DNA of 64,000 nt, taken from contig NW_021167083.1 of the NCBI RefSeq assembly GCF_003711515.1, positions 942,481 to 1,006,480 of the forward strand. The letters are read 5' to 3'. Position numbers and translations under genes: made by a program. Of the stretch, positions 44,783-57,509 are shown one piece after another. Position 1 is the first letter of the stretch. Each line of letters opens with the position of its first letter. The notes beneath the pieces were generated by a model that saw nothing but the letters and a program-made list of their open reading frames with translations, had not been told where the DNA came from and made no database searches. The stretch comes from Sodiomyces alkalinus F11 (taxonomy: Eukaryota; Ascomycota; Sordariomycetes; Glomerellales; Plectosphaerellaceae).

Positions 44783-47413
44783 AGGGGGCCGGAGCGTTCA
44801 ATATTATGGTCGTCGGAAGTTGGTGGTCCTGTCTTCAACTCGGTTTGCGTGGTGGTCCAGCTTCTTTTGTGCTACAGTTTGCGATTGAACCAGCAGATTG
44901 GTGATAGGCTGGGAGGCCGTTGGAATTCTGCTAATTGACACCCCTTCGTGATTAGTCATCACTTGGACCCCCTTACCTCTGAAGATGTGACCATCACGAA
45001 CTTGTAGCTTTTACCGCTTGATTAATTATAATAACTATTGGCGACAGTCAAAAAGACAGAAAAACGGTGGAAAAAGTAGAGAAGCAGACTTCAATCGAAG
45101 AATACCTCAAAGTTCACGGCGTGATCAGCGAATTAATAAACCCTTGTGTCCCCAGTGTTTTTGTCTCCATGGACAGTAGCAGCGCCAACCAAAAATTCAT
45201 CCGTGGAATGGAAACAAGGCGTTCCTGGCCATTTCTTCGAAAGATATCTCCGCACCAGGGACCAGGGACCAGGGACCATCACGGGCCTTCTTCCCCTTTT
45301 CACACTGAGAGCCCGAAAGTTTCAACTCTTTTTCCCGGACATCTCGAGAAAGTGGTCCGGTTCTAAGCTGCAGAAGCAAAAGATACGGGACAAGGTTTCG
45401 AAGCAAGGGGTCAAGTCCCCACGACTACAAAATTCGGGGTTGATCGTTGCTATCTACTAAGAAGCAGGGAGGCAAGGAAATAATGACCACCTCTTAGGAA
45501 CATCGTGATTTTTTATTGCGAATCTGGCAATAAATCCCATCTTTACATTTCAACTGATTACTGTGTACTTCGCAAATTTGAATCGAGAAGCAGGGAGTAA
45601 GAGAGCGATAGGAAAGGTGACAACCCCAGGGACCTAGTTTATAACTGTACGGCGTTACTGACAAGGGTCGGGGCTCCGGGCCGGGCCGGGATGCTCTGGA
45701 TGGGGATGGGGACTGACTCATGTACCGAATTTCTTTAACAACCTGAGACTTGTCCAACACAAGACGTCAATGAAGCCTTCGCGTGTGTCGTGCACTTCTG
45801 ACGAGGAGAAGACACTTCTGAGGACGTCTTATCTGCCTGAACACTAAGGGGAGATGATCTCGGATACGTTTACCCGAGATGCAGATTCATCTCTGCCTGC
45901 CTTATGCTAAGACGTAATTACCTCGTGGTACAATTTAAACAAGCCACCAAAATATGCCGGCAAGGCCGGCAAGGCTTATTTCCAGGGGATCGCGTCAATC
46001 TCTCACGATGGCATGGATTCAAAAGAGGGGCTGTACCGAACATGTTGTTAATACTTCCGTATTCCGGTCCATACTCTATATATCTGATTCGAGGCATTCG
46101 GAACAGAACCCTCGATGTGATCCGAATCGATAGGGGATACTGTATTTGACACGACGCAGTACATGTCGATCAGCGGCATGTGAAGAACTTTGCAGATATC
46201 GGTACACGACCCCTGGGCTCCTGGGTCCGATTGTGGTCATCCAGTAAGGTAAGGCACAAACCAGGCAAGGTAAAGTAACTAGGACCACAGGTACCCTCCA
46301 CCCTTTTCCCGTGCCTTCCAATAAGGTACCTCCTACCTTAATTACCTACGGTAGGTGACATTCCACAACGATGTTTGAACACGGCGGGTAGGGTATGAGG
46401 TACATAGGGGCATGGTGGTGTGCCTCAGATGTGGGAAGTACGGAGTACACACACGGATACAGTCATGCCTCGTCTCCTTTGGGGTAACGCCGTTTCCGGT
46501 GCCTGGTTGGCATTTTCTCCTCTTCGGTCGTTCCTTCTTGAGCAGGCACTAACCCTTTTACTAGACCACGGAGATGTGATGTAACAGAAACGACCAAGTG
46601 TGAAAACAGCGCAAGAGCTATGGTGAGTGAGACATTACCCCGACATATTAGTCGACCGTTGGCGCCGGGAAGTTGGTGCTGGGAGTTGGGAGGTCAGCTG
46701 CCCCTTGCCAATCGATAGAGAAAACCCCCCGCGGGGCAACTTTCAGAACCGCGCCCTCGTACTGCTTTCACCCAGGGGCCCTCATTCCTTCCTCAGCCGA
46801 GTTCTGAGTTCTGAGTTCTGGTCTGGCACCGCTTTGCAGGTATTCCCCGGTCTTTTCTTCCACCCGAACGACAAGGGAAGATTATCCATCCTCGTGTTAG
46901 GTCTTCATCATCATCCAATTCGGTAACCCAGAATCTTCAACCGATTATCCCCGCCTGGGCACTGAGCCTCAGAATCAAGCGACTACGACTCATCCTGAGC
47001 CAACCGGCCGCCGCCTCCATTTGTCGAGGAGAACAGGCAGCAATGAACGATCTCAAGGCAGGGTATCAATAATGTCGAACTGACATTTGATGAATATAAA
47101 GTGGTTGAAGTGGAAGAACTTGACCAGTGGACCTCGCGGGCCTCTACATGCCGTCCAGTCAATCACCACCAGACCATGGTTCATTCTCCCGTCGTCCAAA
47201 GCCCCATCCCATGCCGCAAGCTGCCCTTTCCCCTTGTCTGCACCTTCTTCTTCTCGGTTTCGACGCGCGATCCGCGCAAGCCAAGCTGCACGGTATATCT
47301 CAACGGGGCTTCTGGCCTTGGCAAACGTATCTGGGTGCATGATTCTGTTAGCATTCGTTCGCGGGACACACACCAACGCAATATCGTTGCAACAGACGAC
47401 GGACTATTCATCC
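44783..47413. other. Intergenic region, no gene recognised
   Basis: About 2.6 kb with only short chance frames. It contains recurrent AAGGTACC/CCTACCTTA words (46245-46350) and small tandem duplications such as GGGACCA repeats (45258-45278) and GAGTTCT repeats (46799-46818). The part nearest 47413 is the downstream flank of the methyltransferase gene. Confidence 0.5.
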
Positions 47414-49051
47414 TTACAGAGAAAAGTACGCCTATAGAACCACCTCGGACAGGACCCTCAATGTTAGTCTACGCTTTCCCATGTTTGCCCAGCAGCAACA
47501 GTGAAACTAAAACAACCAAAGGAATACATCACCTTGAAGCTCGGATTATCCGCCTCGCTCCTTGCCTGTGCCACGAGGAGCTCGAAGTCTGCGATGTCCA
47601 TGCTGTTTCACACTTTGCGTTAGCTTGGCGGATTCATGGACAGCCCGATAGAACTCGTTGTGGCCTCGTGATACCTCCTTCACCTACCCTTGGAGCACCG
47701 TCATTGGGTACAGCGCCAATGACGACAAAAGCCTACGCACGTTGTCTCTGTTGAGAACACCAACCTCGCGCTGATTCTCGTCTAGTGCCTGACGTGGTCA
47801 GAGGACTCTTGTTCTCACCTCCACGATGGGAATCGTGTTCTCCTGATCCGTTGACCACTCACCTCTTGGCCATCCGCAGGTAGGTAGTGGTACGGGTCTC
47901 GGTTCCCGCGCCACCACAAAGCCTGCTTCTCGCATCCAGCTCGCGATGCGCAGTGGTGCCCTGGGGTCTTTGTACGGTTGGATACTCTCCATGTACAATC
48001 TTGACCACCTCCGCAACGCATGGTCTGCTCTCGTTGACTTGTTAGCAGCCTCATGCACAGACGCACAAAACAGAAAAGAAAAAAAAAAGAAACACTATGC
48101 GGACGAGAAGCAGCATACCATCCGTCAGTGTACCGTTATCGGACTGTGCATTGAAGTATATCTCCACCATCTGGCACCAACCCCCTGGCCGAAGGGTTCG
48201 GTATATGTCTCGGATGTAGCTCTGCCAGCGGTCTGCGTTGACGGCGCCCACCATCATCTGGCTATGGACAAGGTCGAATTCGTTTCTTCGCCACGTGAAC
48301 CTGGGACAAGAGAGATAAGTAACGGGCCGTGGAGAATATAGTGGATATGACTGCTATCAACGGGGCATACCTCTCGTTAACGTTGTCCACCTGCAAAACT
48401 AGGTTTTCCGGGAGAGCCTCCTCCAATGGCAATACGTGAGGGGCTATGTCAACAGCCACTACCTTATCACATTGGTCAACAGGAGTCGAGCTGGCGACCC
48501 CGGGAGGGATAATGGAAACAAGGAAGGGTTGGCTCCCCGTCTGCCTGGAAAGGACTCCCAACGTTCTCGGCGTTGGGGAGCACAAGACGCGCTTGCGAGG
48601 TAATGGAATTTCGTCGACTGCACCAACCCGTCTCAACAACGTACCTCGCAATTCGGATATGTTTTGGCTACTTCCATGGCCCAGTATCCCGGCCCAACAC
48701 CGCACTCGAGAATTTTTCTCGGACGGCTGAGTTGTGAGGGCAGCAACCTTCCATCGAGCACTTTCAAAAGAACCCAATGGAGTACTTCCAGGCGATCCGC
48801 CTCGTCCTAAAGTCGGAACCGAGCAAGTCAGTCCAACAGCGATGGGGATAGGATCGACGAGTTTCTCGGCTGTGCTAACCTCGTCTATTGGCTCGAAATA
48901 CTGGTAATTTTCGATGGCGAACTGTTGGTATACTCGGCTGTTGTGCGTCAAGGTGGGGAAAAAGTCCTCGTTGATAGGGACGGTCTCTTCGCTGGGGAAC
49001 GGTCAGGTTTCGGTCACTGAAATCTCCGGATTCTGCGGCTTACTCTGCCAT
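47414..49051 (-). CDS. UMTA/LaeA-like SAM-dependent methyltransferase, about 299 aa
   Basis: Nine exons, splices inferred: 49051-49044, 48991-48880, 48806-48645, 48462-48371, 48300-48119, 48024-47863, 47781-47688, 47602-47533 and 47431-47414 (900 nt). The order fits fungal UMTA methyltransferases: Q-FAIENYQYFEPIDE, DEADRLEVLHWVLLK, the SAM-binding ILECGVGPGYWAME, then VVAVDIAPH, NEFDLVHSQMMVG, DIYRTLRPGGWCQMVE, DDHALRRW, EAGFVVAREPRPVPL and the tail ARSEADNPSF. Such enzymes are secondary-metabolism or LaeA-type proteins with mostly unknown substrates. No synthase lies nearby. The last exon is uncertain: the predicted C-terminus (AYFSL) lacks the usual YVxxGRKP-like end. Reading on from exon 8 without splicing gives another short tail. 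The first exon has only 8 nt. Confidence 0.78.
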
Positions 49052-52000
49052 GGCGGCTACAGGGAAAAAGGGAAAAGGAAAATCAAACGATAAAGACGCA
49101 ATACGATTCCTAGGAATCCGAAGGTGAGTGCATGTGTTGTGTTCGCCGGAGGCAACTCTTCCCAACTCGTCAGAGTACAATGACTCTACTGGGCGGGGAT
49201 TTTTCGAGGCGGAGAACACTAAAGCGGAAAAAGGGCAGTCGTGGCCGTTGATGTGGCCTTCGAAATCGCAAGTGGCTATCGTACAGTCCACGGGGGAAAA
49301 AAAAAAGGGGGGGGGGGGGGTTGTTCTGGAAAGGGAGCCGTGGCCCAAGGACAGACACACATACCCAGAAAGAGAAACCACTCGCAAGTGGACCCCTTGG
49401 GCTTGCCGACAATGCAGATTGGCTGTGAAAGGACTCACTACACCGCACGAAGTTGACGTCGATCCTGAAATGGGTCATGCAATGTACTCTCTCGAGATAG
49501 CGAGTCTCCCCCGTACCGGCTTCCAAGTACATACGTGGAGGCTGTCTCCTCGCGAAGTACCATCTGCCCAGCTTCCCTCCAGCCACGAAATATAGGGACT
49601 CGAGTGAGGCGAACAACCTGCTGGGACCTGTCGAGCATGGAGCATGGTTTCAACGGATGTCAGGGACTAGGGCATCCTAGCCCCTCACTATGTGTACAAT
49701 GCCGGTCCTCAGGGACTATTGACCAGCCAGTCGGTTGTCTGTGAGTGTGTTGGTGTCGAATTTCCTAATATTCTTATTGGAGAAAAAGAACACGTTGTGC
49801 GGATGTGGCCGACCCTGCACGCTTCTAGATCCTTTGTCTGACGCATACAACGTATGCTTGTCCTACAGCGACTCCTCGGAGGGCGCCTACCTTTGCCAAG
49901 CTATTATGAGGGTCGGGACAACGGTATCGCGAGACAATTCTTTGCCCTCTTCACCTCGGGATAACGAAAAATGTCAAGTCCGTCTTTACGGAAGACAGCT
50001 AACCACTGGGATCTTGAAGCAGAAGAAACGTATTGCTCTTGTTTGTCCCCGTCAGGGTGAGTATCCGTACTGCGGGGAGGGGCTACTACTGCCGTGCAAC
50101 ATCGGGGAAAACGGGTCATCCGTCAGGAGAGCGATCGTCGGCTGAGGAAACCACCCCCTAGGTATTCTTCTATGAGTACCAGGGACATGGGACTGGGACT
50201 CATCATCCACAGGGAAGAAACTAGTAATTCCGAAAGGACTAACTAATAAATTCGGGTAGTCCCGGAGTTAAAGAGGGTAGGTACATAGGAGACTCCAGCG
50301 ACTCCGTTGAGTTTATTGCTACAAGGTTTCCCCGGTTCGAAAAGGATCCAGGGACAGACGCTCTTATGAATGGCCTTGGATCCAAGATACAAATGGCTGA
50401 CACTGCGTATTCTAGCTAAGAATATTGTGCAAGGATTTGTTCGGTCTGCGTACATGGTAGAAGACAACGGCAGGCGATCTGGCATGGGGGTTGAGTTATT
50501 AGTTCCCTTGAAGGACAGGGCACCACCATCTGCCGCCCTTCCGAATGACTGGCTCTCTCCATGTGTATGTACCCAGAGGTATGTATTGAATCCTCCCTTC
50601 TTTCATTATCATGCCGCCTATCTTTGGACCGGGCTTGTCTGCGGAGATGAGCCATGCGTTAAACCCATGGAAGAACAGTTGGCCGCGTGGCTCAATGGTA
50701 GGGCGTCAGATTTCGGCTCTGAAGATTGTGGGTTTCGAGTCCTACCGCGGTCGTTGTGTTCATTTTTGCTCCTCTCAGAGACTTACCGACGTTAAACAAT
50801 ACTACTACACTACTACTACGGAAGCGAACAGGGTCGGCCTCTACAATAGGTACTCAGTGGACAAATGGGGCAAAAAAAAAATCCTTTCTTTTATCTGAGA
50901 CTAATAATCCTCGGAAATACACTACTCTGAAGATCTCCACTCCAGAAGTGCCATGGGGCCACTCGACGGGCCGCTATATGGTCCTCAGGTTCTGGGACAA
51001 GCCGCTTCAAGTGTGCCCACTTATTATTTATGAGTGCCCGCTTCTACGGACTCTAATTGTGGAGCCGGGCCAGCCACCATCTCCCGCAAGCCTGGTACAT
51101 TCCCGACAGACTGGCACCGGCGTCTCGGGTTCTGGAAGCTAATTGTCACACCCACTCTTGTTTACACTGTAAGTACGTACTCTTAGGTACTTACGGTACA
51201 ACAACTGGGTCTCGGGGTGCCCTGTTGACCTTGAGTAACTTGAGAAGGACTGCAGCGTACGCATTGCGTCTTCAGGGCGTTTTCCATACAATTTATCAGA
51301 TGGGATTACGAGCAAAAGACCTTAGCCGGACGCTGGGTTACTTATCACGGGAAGAGGATGCTTATGATGGCTTGTTGAGGGACGATATGTGATAGCCAAG
51401 CTGCGCCATGCAAGTACCAAGACCACCGAAGTCAAGCCCTGTATCCGTACTCCGTACGGTACACAAGAAGTATCTACGGTAAGGGAGGTGGGTAGAACAT
51501 GGGCCGGGATCGAGGGGAATTCCTTGGAGAGGCGAAACGGTGCTGACATGGATATTTATAAGGCCCTGTTCCCTCTTAAAGAGCGTTATCTCCATTCCAA
51601 CAAGACCGAATTACCTAGGTATCCTTTTGTCTCAAACTGCAGCAGGAAAGGGCCTATCTCCCCCGAGGAAATCGACCGCCGCGAAAATGCCTATAGACTG
51701 ATTATCCGTCTTCTCGTCCACAGTCTATCCTTACCAAGAGGCGGGGTGGGCAGAATTCTTGACGGAGCCGACCCGACCATCAAAACGTCAGGGCGATGTT
51801 CACGTACGAAGTGAAATAAACGGTCAGGCGGCACGAGACTATACACGTGTAGTGGCCCCCGAGTGATTATCGACTCTCCTCTATTCAAGGGGTCCCCTGT
51901 CAGAAAATTGGTTGGCGTGACTATCAAGGATGGGTTCAACCCCAGCCCCCCTTCCGTTCCCAAGCTCCTGGTTCCCGGTCCGCCCCCCTTCTCTTCGTCA

Positions 52001-52873
52001 AGGCGCTACCCAAACTGTTGGGACACACGAAGTAAATATGTAAAGCTTTTGTGCTCTGGCATACCAGATATCCGTTAGGTAATTGCCGTTCTCCAAGTCC
52101 GGGAGACGGGTTTCCCGCGTCAGATTTCCGGCTGCTCGGCACCTTGAGCCGGTTATCAGGAAGAGATCTTTTTTTTTTCTCCTTTTTTTTTTTTTTTTGC
52201 ATTCTTTGGCGAAGTTTCCAGCCCGTTTTTGTCATTTCGGGTTTTGATACTCTGTTGCTGTTATTGTTTAGTTACCATCTGCCCGGGTCTCTTGAACTAA
52301 TGCCGATCTGGTGTCATCTCGCGTAGGACATACGAGTATAATTAGGCCCCCACCCGAGCGTCCAGTCTATTTTGACCGAAGCTGGTCCGGAACGGTCTTT
52401 CCTTTCTTCAGCAGACCTGTTGCTTGAGACACGATGCTCTGTACGCCGGAAGTCGAAGATGATACTGCAATAGCCCTTGGGACACTCTATTTTGTTTGCA
52501 ATAATTCTTTTCTCTCTCTTACCACCCATGGCCTCGCCCATAGATTACCCAATACCGCCAGGATGAGAAAAGGCAGACCGCAACATTGAAGCCAAAGTGA
52601 CCGGCTGTACAAGCAATCCTTCTTCTTTGCTTTCTCTTTCGCTTGAAAATTCCGTATTGCCCCTTCTAAGGCGTCGCGGCCCATTGTGTCTAAAGTAAAG
52701 CCGAATATGCACCGACCATCCCATCTTACAATTCGGGGGAAAAAGAAGAAAAAAAAAATAGAAGAAGAAGTCCGGGGGAAGGGAGAAAGGCCTCTGTATC
52801 GGCGGGAGCGAGAACTGGAAAAGCAGCACTAAATATCACATATCACACCACCCAGCCCACAGACGCCAAGTCC
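49052..52873. other. Long intergenic region containing one tRNA-like gene
   Basis: About 3.8 kb of normal composition with no recognisable protein gene. Features are an A9/G14 homopolymer pair (49300-49320), the tRNA-Arg-like sequence at 50681-50753, and T-rich runs at 52168-52198. The right end is the 3' flank of LSB6. Confidence 0.5.
50681..50753 (+). tRNA. tRNA-Arg (anticodon TCG), possibly a pseudogene
   Basis: Cloverleaf by eye: acceptor GGCCGCG (50681-50687) pairs with CGCGGTC (50746-50752), with one G-T pair. D stem GCTC/GGGC; anticodon stem TCAGA/TCTGA with loop TTTCGGC, so anticodon TCG reading CGA (Arg). T stem GTGGG/CCTAC, discriminator G at 50753. A TTTTT pol III terminator follows at 50764. 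The A box (TGGCTCAATGG) is good, but the T-loop has 8 bases (TTTCGAGT) instead of 7, so the B box carries an extra T. No intron. It could be a functional variant, a pseudogene or a sequencing error. Confidence 0.75.
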
Positions 52874-55565
52874 TCAGCACCAAGTGAAGACGGGATTCCG
52901 CGCCTTGACAGGCTCGAGCCGCTCCACGATGACTTTACGTCGGTTACCCTCCATGCCCTCCGCCGCCGCGTATCCCAAGTCGCCGTCGAGGTCGTCCTCG
53001 GCGAGGTTGGCTTCGGAGTCGTGTTCCCTGCCCGCCGCGCCGTAGAGCCTCTGTGCGATGGTGGAGCTGCTGCGCCGCGTGGCCGCCGTGGCGAACGAGT
53101 AGCGCCGCTGGTGATTGAGTCGCCTGCCCTTCCCGCCGGCGGGTCCTCCTTGTCCTTGTCCCCGGTCAGGTGCGTACGCGTTCAGGGTCTGGGTCTGGGT
53201 CTGAGTCTGGGTTTGGGGGCGGCCGTGGGGACTCTGTCCGAAGCCGGAGGCGACATGGGCCGTGGGACGGTGCGGCGCGCCGGGTTTCGCGACGTCCTTG
53301 CCGAGTTGGGCCGCTGCGGAGTTCAGGATGTCGGAGCTGCCGACGAAGGACTCCCCGTCGGGTGACCGGGCGCCGCCCTCGCCGGTGGAGGGGGACGTTG
53401 AGAGCTCGAAGCGGCCTGGGTGGGGCATGTTGGCTGGAGAGCTGGCGAAGCCCAGGAGGTCTCCCATGTCGGCGTCGGGAGGGCGCGCGGGGGCAGACGA
53501 CGAGACTGCGGCGCCGATGTCGCCCTCCTCGTCGAAGGTGGCTGGTTCGACGTTGCGGTGGTGCAGGTCGGAAGACATGCGCATGGGCACGGCGACGGGT
53601 ATGTCGACGAGGTCGTCCCAGACGCAGACTTTGGCGCGGCGGGTGAGCTCGAGGGGTCCGTGATCGGCCAGTTTGAGCGTTTCGACGACGTTCCACGCTT
53701 GGCCTTTCATGACGGCCATCTGCCGGGCGAACATGCGCTCCTGGAAGTCCGGGTCGAGCTGGAACACTTTGCGCAGGGCAAGCTGAGTCTGACTCCACCA
53801 TTGAGTCGAAGTGAGGAGGGGCAGAAAGTGATCACGGGTTTTCTGGGAGAAGGGTCGGCCGATCAGGTCGACAGGTAAGAAGAGCCAGCCAAAAGGGAAG
53901 CTGTCGAGAGAGAAGAGTTAGATTTCTTAATCCAGGAGGGAGAAAGGTGAGATGGTATCATAGAGGTGGAAGTGCGGCGCCAGTGTTCTGGGGATAAATT
54001 GCTTACCTTCTCCAGGCGTCGGGATGTTTCCAGGGCCACGACAATGAATTGTCTATGGCGCCGACGGTGATCTTCGGGTCTCGGATACTGGAAGCTGGGC
54101 TTGCCGCTTGCATGGGCTGTTGTGTTTGATAGGAAGGATACGTCGCTCTTGCTGGCGATGGCTTTCGATTGGCACTTGCAGGACGGGGACCGTCTTCTGC
54201 AGCCGACGATGATCCGTTACCCGAGTCGAATTGTATCGGCTCCGACACGATCGAGACTTGTTCGCTGCCCCAATCGACCTTGATCATCCAATTATCGAGA
54301 CCGCGGTCCGTGTTGCGCATGATGTAGTCCAATATGACGAGTTTCTCCAGCTCTTCCCTGAACGACTCTTTCAATGATTCAGTCCACACGAAGTTATCCG
54401 GTCCTGGTGTATTTGCTTGTGCGCTATCTTCATCGTCGCTTTCAATATCGTTGAGGGAGGGGCCGCTGCCGGGGCGGCAGTTATCCGCCCACCTCCTCCG
54501 CTTCCGTCGGCGGGAGTCTGTCGTACGGAACCCGGACAAGTATTGGTCGGGCCACGGGTGTTCCCTGAGAAATACGTTGGCGTCCTTGAAGCCTTTAAGA
54601 AAGACCTGAAAGCTCCCGGCCTTTTCGGGGAGCGGCTTCTTCTTCCTCCTAAAGCTGAGCCGATCCCAGAACGGGTAATGGAAGGATTTGGAGGACAGCC
54701 AGACCACGTCGGTATACGGAACGATGTGTGTGCGTAGTTGACAGTCGAGAGTATAGGCTGCGGCTTCGCTGACATACGAGAGGTTGGGAATCAAACTGTG
54801 GAAGAAAACCCATTAGCCATGTTCGTCTTCTCTCTGTGCGGTTGGAAGAAGGAAAAGAAAGAAAAAAGCATAAATAATAAAGACGAGGGTCAGATCTCAC
54901 CATGCTCTGCCAAAGAAGCAAGGGAACAAGTTTCGGTGAATCCATTTATTCCACTTGGGGTTACCAGCGGCGTAGGGCTCCTCGTCTTTGGGTTTGAACA
55001 CTCCCACCACCTTGCCCTCGGGGTTACGAGCGAAGTAGCTACCCGAGCTGCCCTGGGAGATCATGCGAGGGTGGACGCCCTGGGCAATGGCAGCGCGGAC
55101 GCTGCTGATTATATCCTCGAACTCGGCCTTGGTCATGACATCCGGTTGGGGTTCGGCAAGGCCTTCGGCCGTGAGAGGCCGGACGCCCTCGGGGGGCTGA
55201 AAGACGGAGTGGTGGATCTCGAGGGGCTCTTCGTCGCTGAGGTTCTTGGCAACCCCCTTATTGCGTTTGAAGCGGCTGGCAATCTCGTCGGCCCAGCGCT
55301 CGAGCCGAGCGTTGATGGCTTTGAGGTCTACGCCGCTGCCGCTGCCGCCGCGGCGGTGGGGTTTGGGCCGGGGCGCGAAGGCCTTCGGGGAGTGCATGCC
55401 GGAGTGAGGCCGTGGCTGCGAAATGGGGGCGTAACGAGGCGCGGCGGCTGGTTGCAGCGTAGCAGTGGAACGGGTGAGGGGGTCGTCATCTTCGGAGTCG
55501 GAGCAGAGGGCGTCGGCTTGGGCTATGCGCTCGTAGCCCGTGGTCGAGTGACGTGAGAGGGGCAT
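52874..55565 (-). CDS. LSB6: Type II phosphatidylinositol 4-kinase (Lsb6), 826 aa
   Basis: Exons 55565-54901, 54795-54007 and 53900-52874 total 2481 nt. An in-frame ATG at 55634 would add 23 residues; 55565 (MPLSRHSTTGYERIAQ) better matches orthologue starts. Kinase signatures: glycine loop SQGSSGSYFARN near residue 167 with GVFKPKDEEPYAAGNPKW, the catalytic-loop segment YIMRNTDRGLDNWMIK near 383, and the metal-binding segment GAIDNSLSWPWKHPDAWR near 473. A Ser/Asp-rich insert (RRRKRRRWADN then SDDEDS) splits the C-lobe. A 200-residue low-complexity tail includes a (QT)5 run. The enzyme makes PI4P on endosomal, vacuolar and plasma membranes. No Cys-rich palmitoylation motif of the animal CCPCC type is visible. 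Confidence 0.95.
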
Positions 55566-57509
55566 GTTGTGTGGTGTGGAGCGGCGGGTAGTGGTTCGTG
55601 AGTTGAAGGATCTGCTTGAGACTTGGTCATCCAAGAGGGTGCGTCACAGTAACTGAAGCCCTCCTGTGTGGTTCAGGGGCTGCCCGGATCTCCGCAGCCC
55701 GTCTATGTCTATTGTGCTGGGGTGCGAAATCAAATCGAGGGCCGAGGGAGAGACCGAGGAACCTGCCTAGGACAACAAGATAGTCATTAGGTCAAAGCAA
55801 TAGAAAAGGGTTATCCGATGTAATAATACAAAAGAGATGTCGTAGCTCGAGTCCCCGCAAGCTAACCAGTAGGGAAGTGAAGTTGGAAATTTTGGAAAGC
55901 GAAGCCACACAGATTGAGTAGTTGGAGTTTTCATCAGGAGGACAAGGGGACGAATACATATCTTATGCATGGAAAGGAGACACGAACTACGAGAGTACAG
56001 ACGTGTGGTGACGTGACGTGACAGCTTCTAAGCTGTTCGAGGTACCTGACGGGTACTGATGATAGCTTTGGGATACGGCGAATCCATTCTACGTATGTAC
56101 CTATATATGTAAATTGAGTCTTTCAGTACTTTACTTCTGCCATGTCGCTGTGATTTAATAGTACTATGAATGTATCAATTGCTTCAGTTCACTTTTTGCA
56201 CTAATCCTGGCACACACGTTATGAAGGAATTATTGGCCCCCTTACTTCGTATAAGTGTGATGACTCAGCAGACCTAACTTTGCATTTATCTTATCCAGAG
56301 TGGGAAATTATAAGGTATGCTTCTTGGCGCTTTCGATATTCATATGTCTGTCTCCACGACTTTTTCGAGGTATCTCCTAATAAAGTCATCTTCGGTCTAT
56401 ATTACTCTGTAGTTTTCCTGATTAAAGTATGGCGGTCGTAGGATACGTATTGAGGATGTTCGATATTAACTTTAGGTAGTGGTTATTGGTCGGATCCTTA
56501 AATATGGCTCTCGGAATCACGATGAAGTCTTAGCGACCTCACTTATATGTAGATTAAGGTACCTTACCGAATTAATATAAATACTTCTTCCTCGATCGAG
56601 TGCGAACCGCTATTATGTCCGCACTTTATATTGCATTCTTTCGATGAAATGTTTTGATGTAACTCGATGCCTAGCTTTGTTAAGGAACCTTCCCCTTTAT
56701 CGTATTTTCTATAGCTCCAATGGTCTGTCATTGGAGAGTTTGGTGTACCGCTCGCTACCTTAGGTAGTCAAGTTCCCCCGTTTCCTGCGATACCTAGGCC
56801 TGATGGACACCATCTCGCCGTATCACGATGACACCATGACGCAAGCGTCCGTGAAATGTGTGACAAGCCCCGGCGTACAGATGATTCAGGAACTGCGGCT
56901 TCGCGCGAGGCAACCAAAGATGAGCAACACATCCGCGACGGTGGCCATGCCAATGAGTAATGTCTTCCTGTCTGGGAGGTGGCAACAAAATCGAGGACAG
57001 CGGCGGCGGCTTCGACAGGAAGACTCCTCGCTTTGCTAAGTGAGGGGCGACTGTCCGAGGGCGTTCTGATCTGCTTTCTACGAAGTTTCTTAACTGGCGG
57101 CGTCGATGTAGACTGAGTCGTGCGATAATCTCGATCCATCTCGATCGTTTGGGGACCTTTTGCTCTGCTCCACGAGCCAACTCAACACACCAGCGCTGTT
57201 AGACTACCACTTTATTCTTTCGATCTGATAATAAACGTGCTTAGTGTATCCCGAACCCCTCCATGGGAAAACCGTTTGCGGAAGAGAGGAAGGGGGTTAG
57301 ATAGCTTGGCTCCTATCAAACATTTGTTTTAATTGATTACACGACTTGCTGATCTCGCTTGGCCGGTTGAACCCGTCTTTGGGGGGTGCTATGCTAGTCC
57401 GCTACGGTATATAGCGGCTACGGCCGCCATTTCATTGGCAGTCTACCTCCCTATCCCCCAATAACACTCGGCAGGTCATATTTGCGTCTCTAAACTGCCC
57501 TGAAAGATA
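55566..57509. other. Intergenic region, no convincing gene
   Basis: The 55700-56760 part is AT-rich with stops in all frames. A minus-strand frame of about 125 codons at 56768-57180 has Arg/Pro-rich, chance-like composition and no recognised family. GTACC and CTACCTTAGGTAG words recur (56040-56120, 56750-56770). Confidence 0.45.

Noticed and set aside
35363..49051. Possible secondary-metabolite cluster (Zn2Cys6 regulator plus UMTA methyltransferase)
   Set aside because: They are separated by PUP2, GCP2 and AIM41, all housekeeping, and no synthase, oxidase or transporter is present.
56768..57180. Overlapping minus-strand frames of 123-128 codons
   Set aside because: Two frames are equally open, with Arg/Pro-rich content and no recognisable domain. 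Not enough to call a gene.
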